28,226 nt of DNA from a virus: IMG/VR virus record IMGVR_UViG_3300025086_000167, positions 1-28,226 of that record. One strand, given 5' to 3'. The translations under genes and the position numbers were made by a program. The notes below the pieces were generated by a model that was given only the letters and a program-made list of their open reading frames with translations, made no database searches and was not told the DNA's origin. Position 1 is the first letter of the stretch. Every line of letters starts with the position of its first letter. Shown here one piece after another: positions 1 to 6,593 of this stretch.

Positions 1-1
1 T

Positions 2-394
2 GAGGATGCTGAAGAGTTTGGTCCTCGTATCTTTGATTTAGGTTCCGATGGAGCTAGTTTAAAGATTAAAGTAGAAGATCAAGGTGGATATCCTACTTAC
101 GTATCTTCTAGATTTACTACTGTAGGTGCTCTTGATCTAAATGAAGACGAGCAGAAAGATATTTACGATAACGTATTTAAACTTGACGAAGTATTTACTC
201 TTAAATCTAATGATGATTTAAAAGCTATGCTTAATGAGCATTACTATTGTAAAACTGAAGAAGATGCTGCTGAGGTAGTTAATACACAATCTGTAACTAA
301 TGTAGTAGCTGAGCCTGCTACTGCTTCTGTTAGTACTGCTACGGAAGAGACTACTACAGAAGATGATATTGACGAACTCTTAAAAGATCTCTAA
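2..394 (+). CDS. gp32: gp32-like single-stranded DNA-binding protein, C-terminal part (5' end outside window)
   Basis: The reading frame is open from base 2 to a TAA at 392-394 and gives about 130 residues of a protein that starts upstream of the window. The first third reads as the end of a folded core (FDLGSDGASLKIKVEDQGGY). A low-complexity Thr/Ala/Val/Glu linker follows, then a short acidic tail ending in DDIDELLKDL. T4 gp32 has the same arrangement: an OB-fold core, a flexible linker and an acidic C-terminal tip that binds other replication and recombination proteins. The protein would coat single-stranded DNA at the fork. Clustering with clamp, exonuclease and primase genes supports this. 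The N-terminal zinc and cooperativity regions cannot be checked here. Confidence 0.8.
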   Translation, partial: EDAEEFGPRIFDLGSDGASLKIKVEDQGGYPTYVSSRFTTVGALDLNEDEQKDIYDNVFKLDEVFTLKSNDDLKAMLNEHYYCKTEEDAAEVVNTQSVTNVVAEPATASVSTATEETTTEDDIDELLKDL

Positions 395-395
395 A

Positions 396-860
396 ATGAC
401 TGAAGAGGAAAAAGCATTAATTATGAATTTTGTGGGACAGACTTATGGTCAATCCCACAAAAATGATCAAATGATAGTTGGTCAATCAAATAGCTTAGCT
501 CCGCAATCTGAGGCAGTAAAACAACAGTTTGAAAATATAGCTCGAGCCCCTACACGACAGCAAATGCAGCATATGCAGCAACAACCGCCTGCTCCACCGC
601 AAGAGCCGCAACCACAACCTGTACAAGAAGCTCCGCCTGTCTCTTATGAGCAAGCGGTAAAAGAATTACAAGAAGTAGAGCCGGCTCCTGCTGTTGTAGA
701 GCAGGATAATAATCAGCTAGAATTTAATTTAAAAGATCCAGAAAAAATTGATATGCTTATTGATGCTATCAAGAGTAATGGGTTGCTATTAAAAGAAATT
801 ATATTACTCTTAGAAAAGAATGGAAGAAGAAAGAAGCCTTCAGATAAAAAACCGGGATGA
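396..860 (+). CDS. Gln/Pro-rich protein of unknown function between gp32 and the clamp
   Basis: This 154-residue protein starts one base after the gp32 stop and has no Shine-Dalgarno sequence. Its N-terminus (about residues 1-50) could be helical. Residues 50-100 are a disordered Gln/Pro/Glu linker containing runs such as QQPPAPPQEPQPQP. Residues 105-145 form an amphipathic Leu/Ile-rich segment (IDMLIDAIKSNGLLLKEIIL), and the end is strongly basic (GRRKKPSDKKPG). The last 41 bases overlap the clamp gene. I do not recognise the family. Position and the ordered-linker-helix layout would suit a small adaptor contacting the clamp, gp32 or RNA polymerase, but that is inference only. Confidence 0.75.
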   Translation: MTEEEKALIMNFVGQTYGQSHKNDQMIVGQSNSLAPQSEAVKQQFENIARAPTRQQMQHMQQQPPAPPQEPQPQPVQEAPPVSYEQAVKELQEVEPAPAVVEQDNNQLEFNLKDPEKIDMLIDAIKSNGLLLKEIILLLEKNGRRKKPSDKKPG

Positions 861-1545
861 ATTTTTAAAGTACTTAGATTCTTTATCAAAGATTAACGAA
901 AGTGCTATTCTAACTATTAAAAAAGATAAGATTGAGAGTCTGGTAGCAAGCCCGGATAATACTCTTATATTATATTCCGAATATAATTCTAAATCAGATT
1001 TTGAAGATAGTATCAATATCCCGGACTTAAAAAAGTTAGCTAGAGTAATAGATACTATTCCAACTAATGATATTAAGTTTAAAGTTAACTCTAATAATTT
1101 AGAATATAAGGGTAACGGTATTAAGTTTAAATACCATTTATTTGAAGAGGGGTTTCTAACTAAACCTAATCTTAATTTAGATAAAATTAATTCCTTTGAG
1201 TTTGATATTAAATTTAATTTAGATAAAAATCTTTTAAATCAAATTTTTAAAGGTAGTACTTTTGCTTCAGAAACTAATAAGATATATTTTTATACAGAAA
1301 ATGATCAATTAATGGCTGAACTTACTGATAGAGCAAGACATAATACAGATAATTTTGCTCTTACATTGCAACCAGCTAAATTTGAGTTAAAGCCTACCCC
1401 TGTTAACTTTGATAATATAAGACTTCTTACTAATGTAAGTGATAGCTTTGCTGTAAAGATTAATACTCAATTTGGTGTTGTGGTATTTGATAATTCTTTA
1501 AACAATATTAAATTAAAGTATATTATATCTTCTTTAACGCAATGA
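820..1545 (+). CDS. gp45: Sliding clamp (gp45-like DNA polymerase processivity factor)
   Basis: At 241 residues the protein is close to T4 gp45 (228). It has the two-domain beta-rich pattern of the phage clamp: an N-terminal helix (about residues 10-28), strands with IKKDKIESLVASPDNTLIL, the helix NIPDLKKLARVIDTIP, then a second domain with FEFDIKFNLDKNLLNQIFKG, and a terminal VVVFDNSLNN...KYIISSL. As a trimeric ring it would tether the DNA polymerase; in T4 it is also the mobile activator of late transcription, relevant to the many late-type boxes here. The start at 820 lies inside the previous gene (41-base overlap). The stop TGA overlaps the next ATG (ATGA). Assignment rests on sequence pattern and context, as gp45 proteins diverge strongly. 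Confidence 0.8.
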   Translation: MEEERSLQIKNRDEFLKYLDSLSKINESAILTIKKDKIESLVASPDNTLILYSEYNSKSDFEDSINIPDLKKLARVIDTIPTNDIKFKVNSNNLEYKGNGIKFKYHLFEEGFLTKPNLNLDKINSFEFDIKFNLDKNLLNQIFKGSTFASETNKIYFYTENDQLMAELTDRARHNTDNFALTLQPAKFELKPTPVNFDNIRLLTNVSDSFAVKINTQFGVVVFDNSLNNIKLKYIISSLTQ

Positions 1546-1877
1546 ACAAACAAACTAAGAACAAATTACAGACAGCTAGTTATTTTATTAAACGTCTTAA
1601 AGATTCAGGCTTCGAAACATGGAAAATTTATAATGGGTACGAGGAACATGATCCAAGAAAATGGACTGTATTAGTAGATCCAGGTGGTAAGTCAGTTTTT
1701 ATTACATGTTTCGAAAATACACCATTCAAAGGCGAGTATTTATTTTCCTTTGATGATGGTAACCGTGATTTTAGACCAGGTTTTAGTTTAAAGACCTTCT
1801 CTATCGAGGTTGTAGTTAGAAAATTAATCGAAAACGGTGTCAAACAAAGAGAAGATAAAGTAGATTTACATAAATAA
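1542..1877 (+). CDS. Small conserved-looking phage protein, function unknown
   Basis: The 111-residue protein overlaps the clamp gene by ATGA, so it is probably translationally coupled. The N-terminus is basic and helical (KQTKNKLQTASYFIKRLKDS). A compact beta-rich segment with several aromatics follows (WTVLVDPGGKSVFITCFEN, then YLFSFDDGNRDF), then a C-terminal helix with many charges. No catalytic motif or metal ligands stand out. It sits among replication genes and is read with them. It is too short for the gp62 clamp-loader subunit (187 residues in T4), so I do not make that call. Confidence 0.75.
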   Translation: MNKQTKNKLQTASYFIKRLKDSGFETWKIYNGYEEHDPRKWTVLVDPGGKSVFITCFENTPFKGEYLFSFDDGNRDFRPGFSLKTFSIEVVVRKLIENGVKQREDKVDLHK

Positions 1878-1881
1878 CGTT

Positions 1882-2157
1882 ATGGATGCTGAAGACCCTA
1901 GAGATAAAGAACTAAGAGAGCTAATTGAAGAAGCTCTTAAGCTTAATGTAGGGGAAAGAAAGAAAATTAAAGGTCAGCGTGATATTGCAGATAGAGTTGT
2001 AGCTATATTACAGGAATATCTAGATAGTTTTATATTATTAGGGTATGATATGGAAGGTAACGCATTGCAACTTAAATCAGCTAGCTCATCACAACAGCAC
2101 GAAGCTTTAAACTCCATACTTATTAAGTACTTTTCTTCCGAAATAGGGAGAATGTAA
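1882..2157 (+). CDS. Small helical protein, function unknown
   Basis: This 91-residue protein begins 4 bases after the previous stop. The first 30 residues are a strongly charged helix (DPRDKELRELIEEALKLNVG). A second helical segment with hydrophobic spacing (DIADRVVAILQEYLDSFILL) and a short Ser/Gln-rich stretch follow. It has no cysteine, transmembrane segment or known motif. Its stop and the next start overlap as TAATG. The family is not recognised; membership of the replication operon is the only functional clue. Confidence 0.72.
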   Translation: MDAEDPRDKELRELIEEALKLNVGERKKIKGQRDIADRVVAILQEYLDSFILLGYDMEGNALQLKSASSSQQHEALNSILIKYFSSEIGRM

Positions 2158-2420
2158 TGATTCGTAAAAAAATTCAAAAAAGAGACGTATACGCGTGCAA
2201 AACCGGTGATTACGCCGGACAAATGTTCATAATTATTAAAGAATCTAAGAATTCTATTGAATGTTTAAGTATTCCAGAAGTTAAAAACATTAAAATACCT
2301 ATAGATTCGTTTGAAACCGGAAGGAACAGTAATATAATTGAATATGTAGAGACTATTCCTAAGTCTGTATATAAAATTAGTAAAGCGCAATACGAAAAAA
2401 ATGAAAACTCTAATAATTGA
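2157..2420 (+). CDS. Small beta-rich protein, function unknown
   Basis: This 87-residue protein has a TAATG overlap with the preceding gene. Unusually for this window it is preceded by a recognisable Shine-Dalgarno sequence: AGGGAG ends at base 2150, 6 bases before the ATG. The sequence alternates strands and turns (KKIQKRDVYACKTGDYAGQM, then FIIIKESKNSIECLSIPE), like a small SH3- or KOW-like barrel, but I see no diagnostic motif. The last 20 bases overlap the exonuclease gene. Confidence 0.72.
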   Translation: MIRKKIQKRDVYACKTGDYAGQMFIIIKESKNSIECLSIPEVKNIKIPIDSFETGRNSNIIEYVETIPKSVYKISKAQYEKNENSNN

Positions 2421-3264
2421 TGGTAATAATCTTATTCACCGTACTTTTCATACTGCTAATTTACAAAAAAAGCGATACGAAAATGCAGATGTAGCCGGTC
2501 TTCATATATATTTTAGTATAAATGCTATATATTCTTATGTAAAGCGTTTTTTACCTGAGAAAACTATCATTGTTTGGGATGAGAAGATAGATTATCAAAA
2601 GAATAAACGAAAAGAACTATCTAGTGAGTATAAAGGTAATAGATCAAGTGATAGTACCCCGCATCAAAATAATGAAGATATAAAGCTTATATGTAAAACT
2701 CTTGGTATACCTTCTATATTCCCTAGAGAGCTGGAAGCTGATGATATAGTTGCTTATATTTGTAGAGAAACTAAGGGTAAAAAGGTAATTGTATCTGTAG
2801 ATAGAGATTTTCTTCAACTAATTAATGAAGATACTATTTTATTTGATCCTATTAGAAAAAAATACTTTGAAAAAGAAAATTTCGAAGAAAATACCGGGTT
2901 TAAAGATATATATGATTGGTTTACAGCAAAATGCTTAACCGGAGATAAGTCAGATAATGTATCTGGTATACCTGGATTCGGTAAAGTCAAAGTTAAAAAG
3001 TTTCTTAGCGGAGAACTTAAACTTACTACTGAGCAGGAAGAGAAATACTTTAGTAATCGCGATTTATTTAGATTAGATCTATATGAAGACTTTATTAATG
3101 AAAAAACTTATTATAAAAATCAATTAGATAGTACTGAACCCGGGGATTATAAGCTTTTTTTGAGTCTAGTTGAAAAATATAATATGGTTAATATTATAAA
3201 ACGTAAAGATCATTGGTATGAAACGTTCTTTTTAAATACCTTTTTAGATTCTATAAATGATTAA
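2401..3264 (+). CDS. rnh: 5'-3' exonuclease / RNase H of the FEN-1 (T4 Rnh) type
   Basis: This 287-residue nuclease would remove RNA primers and 5' flaps from lagging-strand fragments. The PIN/FEN active-site pattern is clear: IIDGNNLIHR at residues 5-14 with D7; ELEADDIVAYI at about 110-120 with E112, D114 and D115; SVDRDFLQL at about 132-140 with D134 and D136; and TGDKSDNVSGIPGFGKVKVK at about 180-199, which combines the last metal-binding aspartates with the helix-hairpin-helix DNA-binding turn. Length fits T4 RNase H (305). The ATG at 2401 places the first catalytic aspartate at residue 7, as is usual for the family. It overlaps primase by 8 bases. Confidence 0.9.
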   Translation: MKTLIIDGNNLIHRTFHTANLQKKRYENADVAGLHIYFSINAIYSYVKRFLPEKTIIVWDEKIDYQKNKRKELSSEYKGNRSSDSTPHQNNEDIKLICKTLGIPSIFPRELEADDIVAYICRETKGKKVIVSVDRDFLQLINEDTILFDPIRKKYFEKENFEENTGFKDIYDWFTAKCLTGDKSDNVSGIPGFGKVKVKKFLSGELKLTTEQEEKYFSNRDLFRLDLYEDFINEKTYYKNQLDSTEPGDYKLFLSLVEKYNMVNIIKRKDHWYETFFLNTFLDSIND

Positions 3265-4306
3265 TCTACCTAGAGAATACGTTATACAAAAGTTTTATGA
3301 ATATTCATTTAGCCCATTGTATAACAAGTTTAATAATGTATATCAAGGTGGGTGTTTTATTTGTAAAGAAGGTGGGTCATTTGGTAAAAAGCGACGGTTT
3401 TACTATATACCTGAAAATGATAACCTGTTTTGTCATAACTGCGGCTGGTCTAGTAGACCGTTAAAGTGGGTTAAGAAGGTTACCGGGTGTTCCGATACTG
3501 AAATAATTGAAGAGCTTAAAAATTACTCGGTTGAAGTAAAGATTGAAGATGAGGAAGCTAAGCCAACTATTAAAGTCGAGACCTTACCTACAGATAGTAT
3601 TAATCTGTTTGATGAGCTTCAGCGCGACTTTTATAATAGCAATGATATTGTTAGATCTGTTAGACATCTTATTAAAGAACGTAGATTAGACACTGCTGTA
3701 AATAGACCTGATAGTTTATATTTGTCTTTAACTGATAGAGTACATAAAAATAGATTGGTAATACCTTTTGTTAACGAGAAAAATAGTATAGAATTCTATC
3801 AAACGAGAACTGTACTTAATCGTGATAATAAAATAAAGCCTAAGTATCTCGGTAAGGTTGGTTCAGAAAAAACTTTATTTAATATTGATAGAGTAACTAA
3901 TGATCATGATAAAGTTTATGTATTTGAAGGCCCTATCAACGCTTTCTTTACTAAAAATTCAATAGCCGTAGCAGGTATTACTGAAAGAGGTAAGTCTTTT
4001 ACTCAACGACAGCAACAACAGTTTGATAATGTCTTAAAATTCTTTGAAAGAGTATGGATATTAGACTCTCAATGGATTGATAGAGCTTCTCTGATAAAAT
4101 CCGAAGTATTGCTTAAACAAATGGAGAAAGTCTTTATATGGCCGGAAAAATTTGGTAAAAGATTTAAAGACTTCAATGATATTGTTATGGCATGTAAGCT
4201 TGACGAGATAAAATGGGACTTTATACAAAATAATACCTTCGAGGGTATCGAAGGTATTATTAAATTGACAGAGATAAAAAAATACTCTAATCTTAAACGT
4301 ACTTAA
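3257..4306 (+). CDS. gp61: DNA primase, gp61-like (zinc finger plus TOPRIM)
   Basis: This 349-residue protein matches T4 gp61 (342) in size and layout. Four cysteines near the N-terminus (C33, C36, C59, C62 in CFIC and CHNC) form the zinc site that selects the priming sequence. The TOPRIM core follows: the conserved glutamate in KVYVFEGPINAFF (E224) and an acidic strand RVWILDSQWID (D270 and D275). With the replicative helicase, not in this window, it would lay down RNA primers. It is the last gene of the replication run and overlaps the converging minus-strand gene by 14 bases. Confidence 0.9.
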   Translation: MINLPREYVIQKFYEYSFSPLYNKFNNVYQGGCFICKEGGSFGKKRRFYYIPENDNLFCHNCGWSSRPLKWVKKVTGCSDTEIIEELKNYSVEVKIEDEEAKPTIKVETLPTDSINLFDELQRDFYNSNDIVRSVRHLIKERRLDTAVNRPDSLYLSLTDRVHKNRLVIPFVNEKNSIEFYQTRTVLNRDNKIKPKYLGKVGSEKTLFNIDRVTNDHDKVYVFEGPINAFFTKNSIAVAGITERGKSFTQRQQQQFDNVLKFFERVWILDSQWIDRASLIKSEVLLKQMEKVFIWPEKFGKRFKDFNDIVMACKLDEIKWDFIQNNTFEGIEGIIKLTEIKKYSNLKRT

Positions 4307-4724
4307 ATTGAGGATTACCTGTCTGTGCTAAATACCCCTTAAAAGATTCTGTAACACCTGCAAGTTCAGTAGCTACCCTTGAAATTTTTCTCTGTTCTGA
4401 TTGTTTCATTCTATCAAAGACAGTATCTGGCTCTGCATTAGCTAATTTCTGTTGAATTGAATCAGGCTCTTCACCATTAAGATAATCTAAGAATTCTTCC
4501 ATCTTACCAATCCATCCTCTCAATTCGTCCTTCATAGCCTCATTTCTCTCAGCTACAGCTGATGCTGCTCTTACAGAAGGATCATCTTCACTTACCTCTA
4601 CATCTAGATCAACGTCAAATTCTTCAGGGTTAGTATCCTGATCTAACGAATTTTCAAAAGCTTCTTTTTCATCATCATCTTGTTCTTTTAGTACAGTAAA
4701 AAATCTCTTTTCAAATTTAGTCAT
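4293..4724 (-). CDS. Acidic late-type small protein, function unknown
   Basis: This 143-residue protein starts immediately downstream of a late-type box. The N-terminus is basic (TKFEKRFFTVLKEQ). Residues 15-48 are very acidic (Asp/Glu-rich, DVDLDVEVSEDDPS), and the rest is helical with regular hydrophobic spacing (AMKDELRGWIGKMEEFLDYL). This looks like a scaffold, prohead-core or structural accessory protein, but no family is recognised. The last 14 bases are shared, in opposite orientation, with the end of the primase gene. The start is fixed by the only reasonable ATG, 5 bases after the box. Confidence 0.7.
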   Translation of the reverse strand: MTKFEKRFFTVLKEQDDDEKEAFENSLDQDTNPEEFDVDLDVEVSEDDPSVRAASAVAERNEAMKDELRGWIGKMEEFLDYLNGEEPDSIQQKLANAEPDTVFDRMKQSEQRKISRVATELAGVTESFKGYLAQTGNPQFKYV

Positions 4725-4729
4725 ACATT

Positions 4730-4737
4730 TATTTATG
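4730..4737 (-). promoter_or_regulatory. Late-type -10 box CATAAATA
   Basis: Reads CATAAATA on the minus strand, one base from the T4 late consensus TATAAATA. Exactly 5 bases (AATGT) separate it from the ATG at 4724. By the T4 spacing the +1 base would be the A of the ATG. Confidence 0.65.
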
Positions 4738-4743
4738 CTCGAG

Positions 4744-4751
4744 CATAAATA
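4744..4751 (+). promoter_or_regulatory. Late-type -10 box CATAAATA
   Basis: Reads CATAAATA on the plus strand, 6 bases before the GTG at 4758. It is the mirror image of the minus-strand box across the palindrome centre. No Shine-Dalgarno sequence could fit between box and start. Confidence 0.65.
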
Positions 4752-4757
4752 ATTTAT

Positions 4758-5090
4758 GTGGCTAACAACGGATATTACCCTTATTTTACAGGAATTGCTG
4801 ATAAACAGTATTCACCTAACTTAAACACTGATGCACAAGTAAACAAGTATAAGGAGGATGAAGCTAATCAAAAAGCACCGCCCATACTTCCTTATGAATT
4901 ACAGCAGATACAGCAACTCATAGGAGATACCTTTGTCTCCCTAGCGGAACTAAGGGCTATGCTTACAGCAGCGTCTGATAAAAACGGTATAGATAGCAGT
5001 GTTATTGATAGTATTAATCAGAAAATAGATAAAGTTAATGAAATATTAACACTTGAAATTCCTGAAGATCTATCTAAAATATCTATATGA
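4758..5090 (+). CDS. Small late protein, function unknown
   Basis: The 110-residue protein begins with GTG. An ATG two bases earlier (4756) is in another frame and stops after 22 codons, so GTG is preferred. The N-terminus is rich in Tyr, Asn and Pro (ANNGYYPYFTGIADKQYSPN). The C-terminal half is helical (LAELRAMLTAASDK, SVIDSINQKIDKVNEILTL). The late-type box and lack of enzymatic motifs suggest a minor virion protein. It overlaps the next gene by ATGA. Confidence 0.68.
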   Translation: MANNGYYPYFTGIADKQYSPNLNTDAQVNKYKEDEANQKAPPILPYELQQIQQLIGDTFVSLAELRAMLTAASDKNGIDSSVIDSINQKIDKVNEILTLEIPEDLSKISI

Positions 5091-5494
5091 GAATAGGTAT
5101 CTCTCTTTTAATAGTTTTAATAATATCAGCAGCATTAGGCTATGCTTTTAGAAACGTACTAGGATTTTTTGAAACTGCTATATTAGCAGCATTTTTACAA
5201 CTAATAGCTCCTTCAGTCTGGAATGCTATTTTTAAGCATAAAGAAAAAGTACTTCAATTAGAGAGTGAAATTAATTACTTGGTAGAACTTAACACAGCAG
5301 AAGTCGACTGTCCTTGCGGTAATTACAAATTTAATGAAATTGTAGTTATAACAGATAGTACAGTTGAAAGTAAATGTCCTAAATGCGGAGGAGTTTATAG
5401 ATTAGTACCTTCAGTTAAAGCAATACTTACTACTGAAGTGGTAGATGTAAATAAAAAGCCTTTCGATGATATAAAAATTGGAAAGGAAATATAA
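5087..5494 (+). CDS. Membrane protein with C-terminal zinc ribbon
   Basis: This 135-residue protein has two hydrophobic segments near the N-terminus (about residues 3-21, ISLLIVLIISAALGYAF, and 25-47). A short charged helix follows, then a soluble domain with paired cysteines C75/C77 (CPCG) and C97/C100 (CPKC) that would bind zinc. It would sit in the host inner membrane with the zinc domain probably in the cytoplasm. Function is unknown. Translational coupling to the preceding gene is likely (ATGA overlap). Confidence 0.75.
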   Translation: MRIGISLLIVLIISAALGYAFRNVLGFFETAILAAFLQLIAPSVWNAIFKHKEKVLQLESEINYLVELNTAEVDCPCGNYKFNEIVVITDSTVESKCPKCGGVYRLVPSVKAILTTEVVDVNKKPFDDIKIGKEI

Positions 5495-5506
5495 TATAAT
5501 ATATAT

Positions 5507-5752
5507 ATGGAACGAGAATTTACTTTTAACTTAAAAGATGGTACTACTAAAAAAATGTTATTTAATGAGTTCGTTAGATGGGCTTGTTTGATAGAAGGCG
5601 TTGAAAAAGTTTCTGAGAAACTTGAAGAGGCTGGTGTTGATATGAATAAGAATGATTGGGTAAAACCTTTAGCTTTTCAAAAATATGTTGAAGAACGATA
5701 TCATTCAATGAGGCATGATCTTACTGTTGAAGCTGGCTTAGGTAATATATAA
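5507..5752 (+). CDS. Small protein, function unknown
   Basis: This 81-residue protein starts with MEREFTFNLKDGTTKKMLFN and is otherwise helical with several aromatics (FVRWACLIEGVEKVSEKLEE). The 12-base gap upstream is a TA repeat containing a weak late-like box (ATATAATA at 5494-5501, 5 bases before the ATG). AAAGGAAA lies too far upstream to be a good ribosome site. The next gene begins one base after its stop. No family is recognised. Confidence 0.68.
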   Translation: MEREFTFNLKDGTTKKMLFNEFVRWACLIEGVEKVSEKLEEAGVDMNKNDWVKPLAFQKYVEERYHSMRHDLTVEAGLGNI

Positions 5753-5753
5753 G

Positions 5754-6593
5754 ATGAAAAAGCTTACCATAGGGTTATGTGTATACGATGATTTTGATGG
5801 TATATATTTTACATTACAATCTCTAAGACTTCATCATTCAGAGGTAATGAATGAGGTTGAATTTATTATTATAAATAATAATCCTAAATCTCATCAAGGG
5901 GGTGAAATTCAAAAGTATACTAGACATATTACTGAGCCTTTAACCTATGTTGAGTACAGCTCTTACAGTTCAACTGCATTAAGAGATAAAATTTTTACCT
6001 TAGCTAACACACCTTATGTACTGGTAATGGACTGTCATGTTCTGCTAGAAGGTGGTATTTTAAAAAAGCTTATTGAATTTTATGATCAAGAAGAAGATAA
6101 AGGTAATCTATTACAAGGTCCTTTAATTTATGATGATTTGAATAATTTAAGCACTCATTATGATCTAGATACTTGGGGAGCCTATATGTGGGGTACCTGG
6201 GGCACTGATAAAAGAGGAGAAAAAAGAGAAAATAAACCTTTTGAGATTCCAGCGCAAGGACTCGGTTTATTTAGTTGTCGTAAAGATGCTTGGTTAGGTT
6301 TTAACAATCAATTTAGAGGCTTTGGTGGGGAAGAAGGTTACATTCACGAAAAATTTAGACAAAATGGTAAAGTTACATTGTGCCTACCCTGGCTTAGATG
6401 GTTACATCGGTTCCAACGACCGCATGGAGTACCATATAACTGCGATTTAAAAGATAGATTTAGAAATTATATGATAGGCTTTACTGAACTTAAGTTAGAT
6501 ACTAGTGAAGTAATCAAACAATTTCAAGAAGTTATCTCTTCTAAGTATATAGCTCAAGTTAAAAAGGAGCTTGGTATTACTAAGAAAAAATAG
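5754..6593 (+). CDS. Glycosyltransferase, GT-A fold / family 2-like
   Basis: This 279-residue protein begins like GT2 enzymes: KLTIGLCVYDDFDGIYFTL (residues 3-21), then EFIIINNNP (36-44) for nucleotide-sugar binding, and YVLVMDCHVLLEGG (88-101), where D-C-H stands where the usual DxD metal motif lies. Residues 188-200 (RGFGGEEGYIHEK) carry the acidic pair expected for the catalytic base region. Trp-rich stretches (WGAYMWGTWG, LPWLRWLHRF) probably line the acceptor site. It would transfer a sugar to phage DNA, a virion protein or a host glycan; the acceptor cannot be told. It ends with a 14-base convergent overlap. Confidence 0.82.
   Translation: MKKLTIGLCVYDDFDGIYFTLQSLRLHHSEVMNEVEFIIINNNPKSHQGGEIQKYTRHITEPLTYVEYSSYSSTALRDKIFTLANTPYVLVMDCHVLLEGGILKKLIEFYDQEEDKGNLLQGPLIYDDLNNLSTHYDLDTWGAYMWGTWGTDKRGEKRENKPFEIPAQGLGLFSCRKDAWLGFNNQFRGFGGEEGYIHEKFRQNGKVTLCLPWLRWLHRFQRPHGVPYNCDLKDRFRNYMIGFTELKLDTSEVIKQFQEVISSKYIAQVKKELGITKKK

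Larger units (their letters stand above)
4729..4752. repeat. Perfect 24-bp palindrome in a divergent promoter region
   Basis: The sequence from 4729 to 4752 is identical to its own reverse complement, centred on CTCGAG between bases 4740 and 4741. Each arm contains one CATAAATA box, one per strand. It lies midway between the divergent starts at 4724 (-) and 4758 (+). Confidence 0.95.

Noticed and set aside
1628-2222. Minus-strand ORFs at 1628-1843 and 1974-2222
   Set aside because: They are antisense to a tightly packed, overlapping plus-strand operon and look like shadows.
4756-4824. ATG at 4756 as the start of the plus-strand gene
   Set aside because: It is in a different frame and ends after 22 codons; the GTG at 4758 opens the 110-codon frame.
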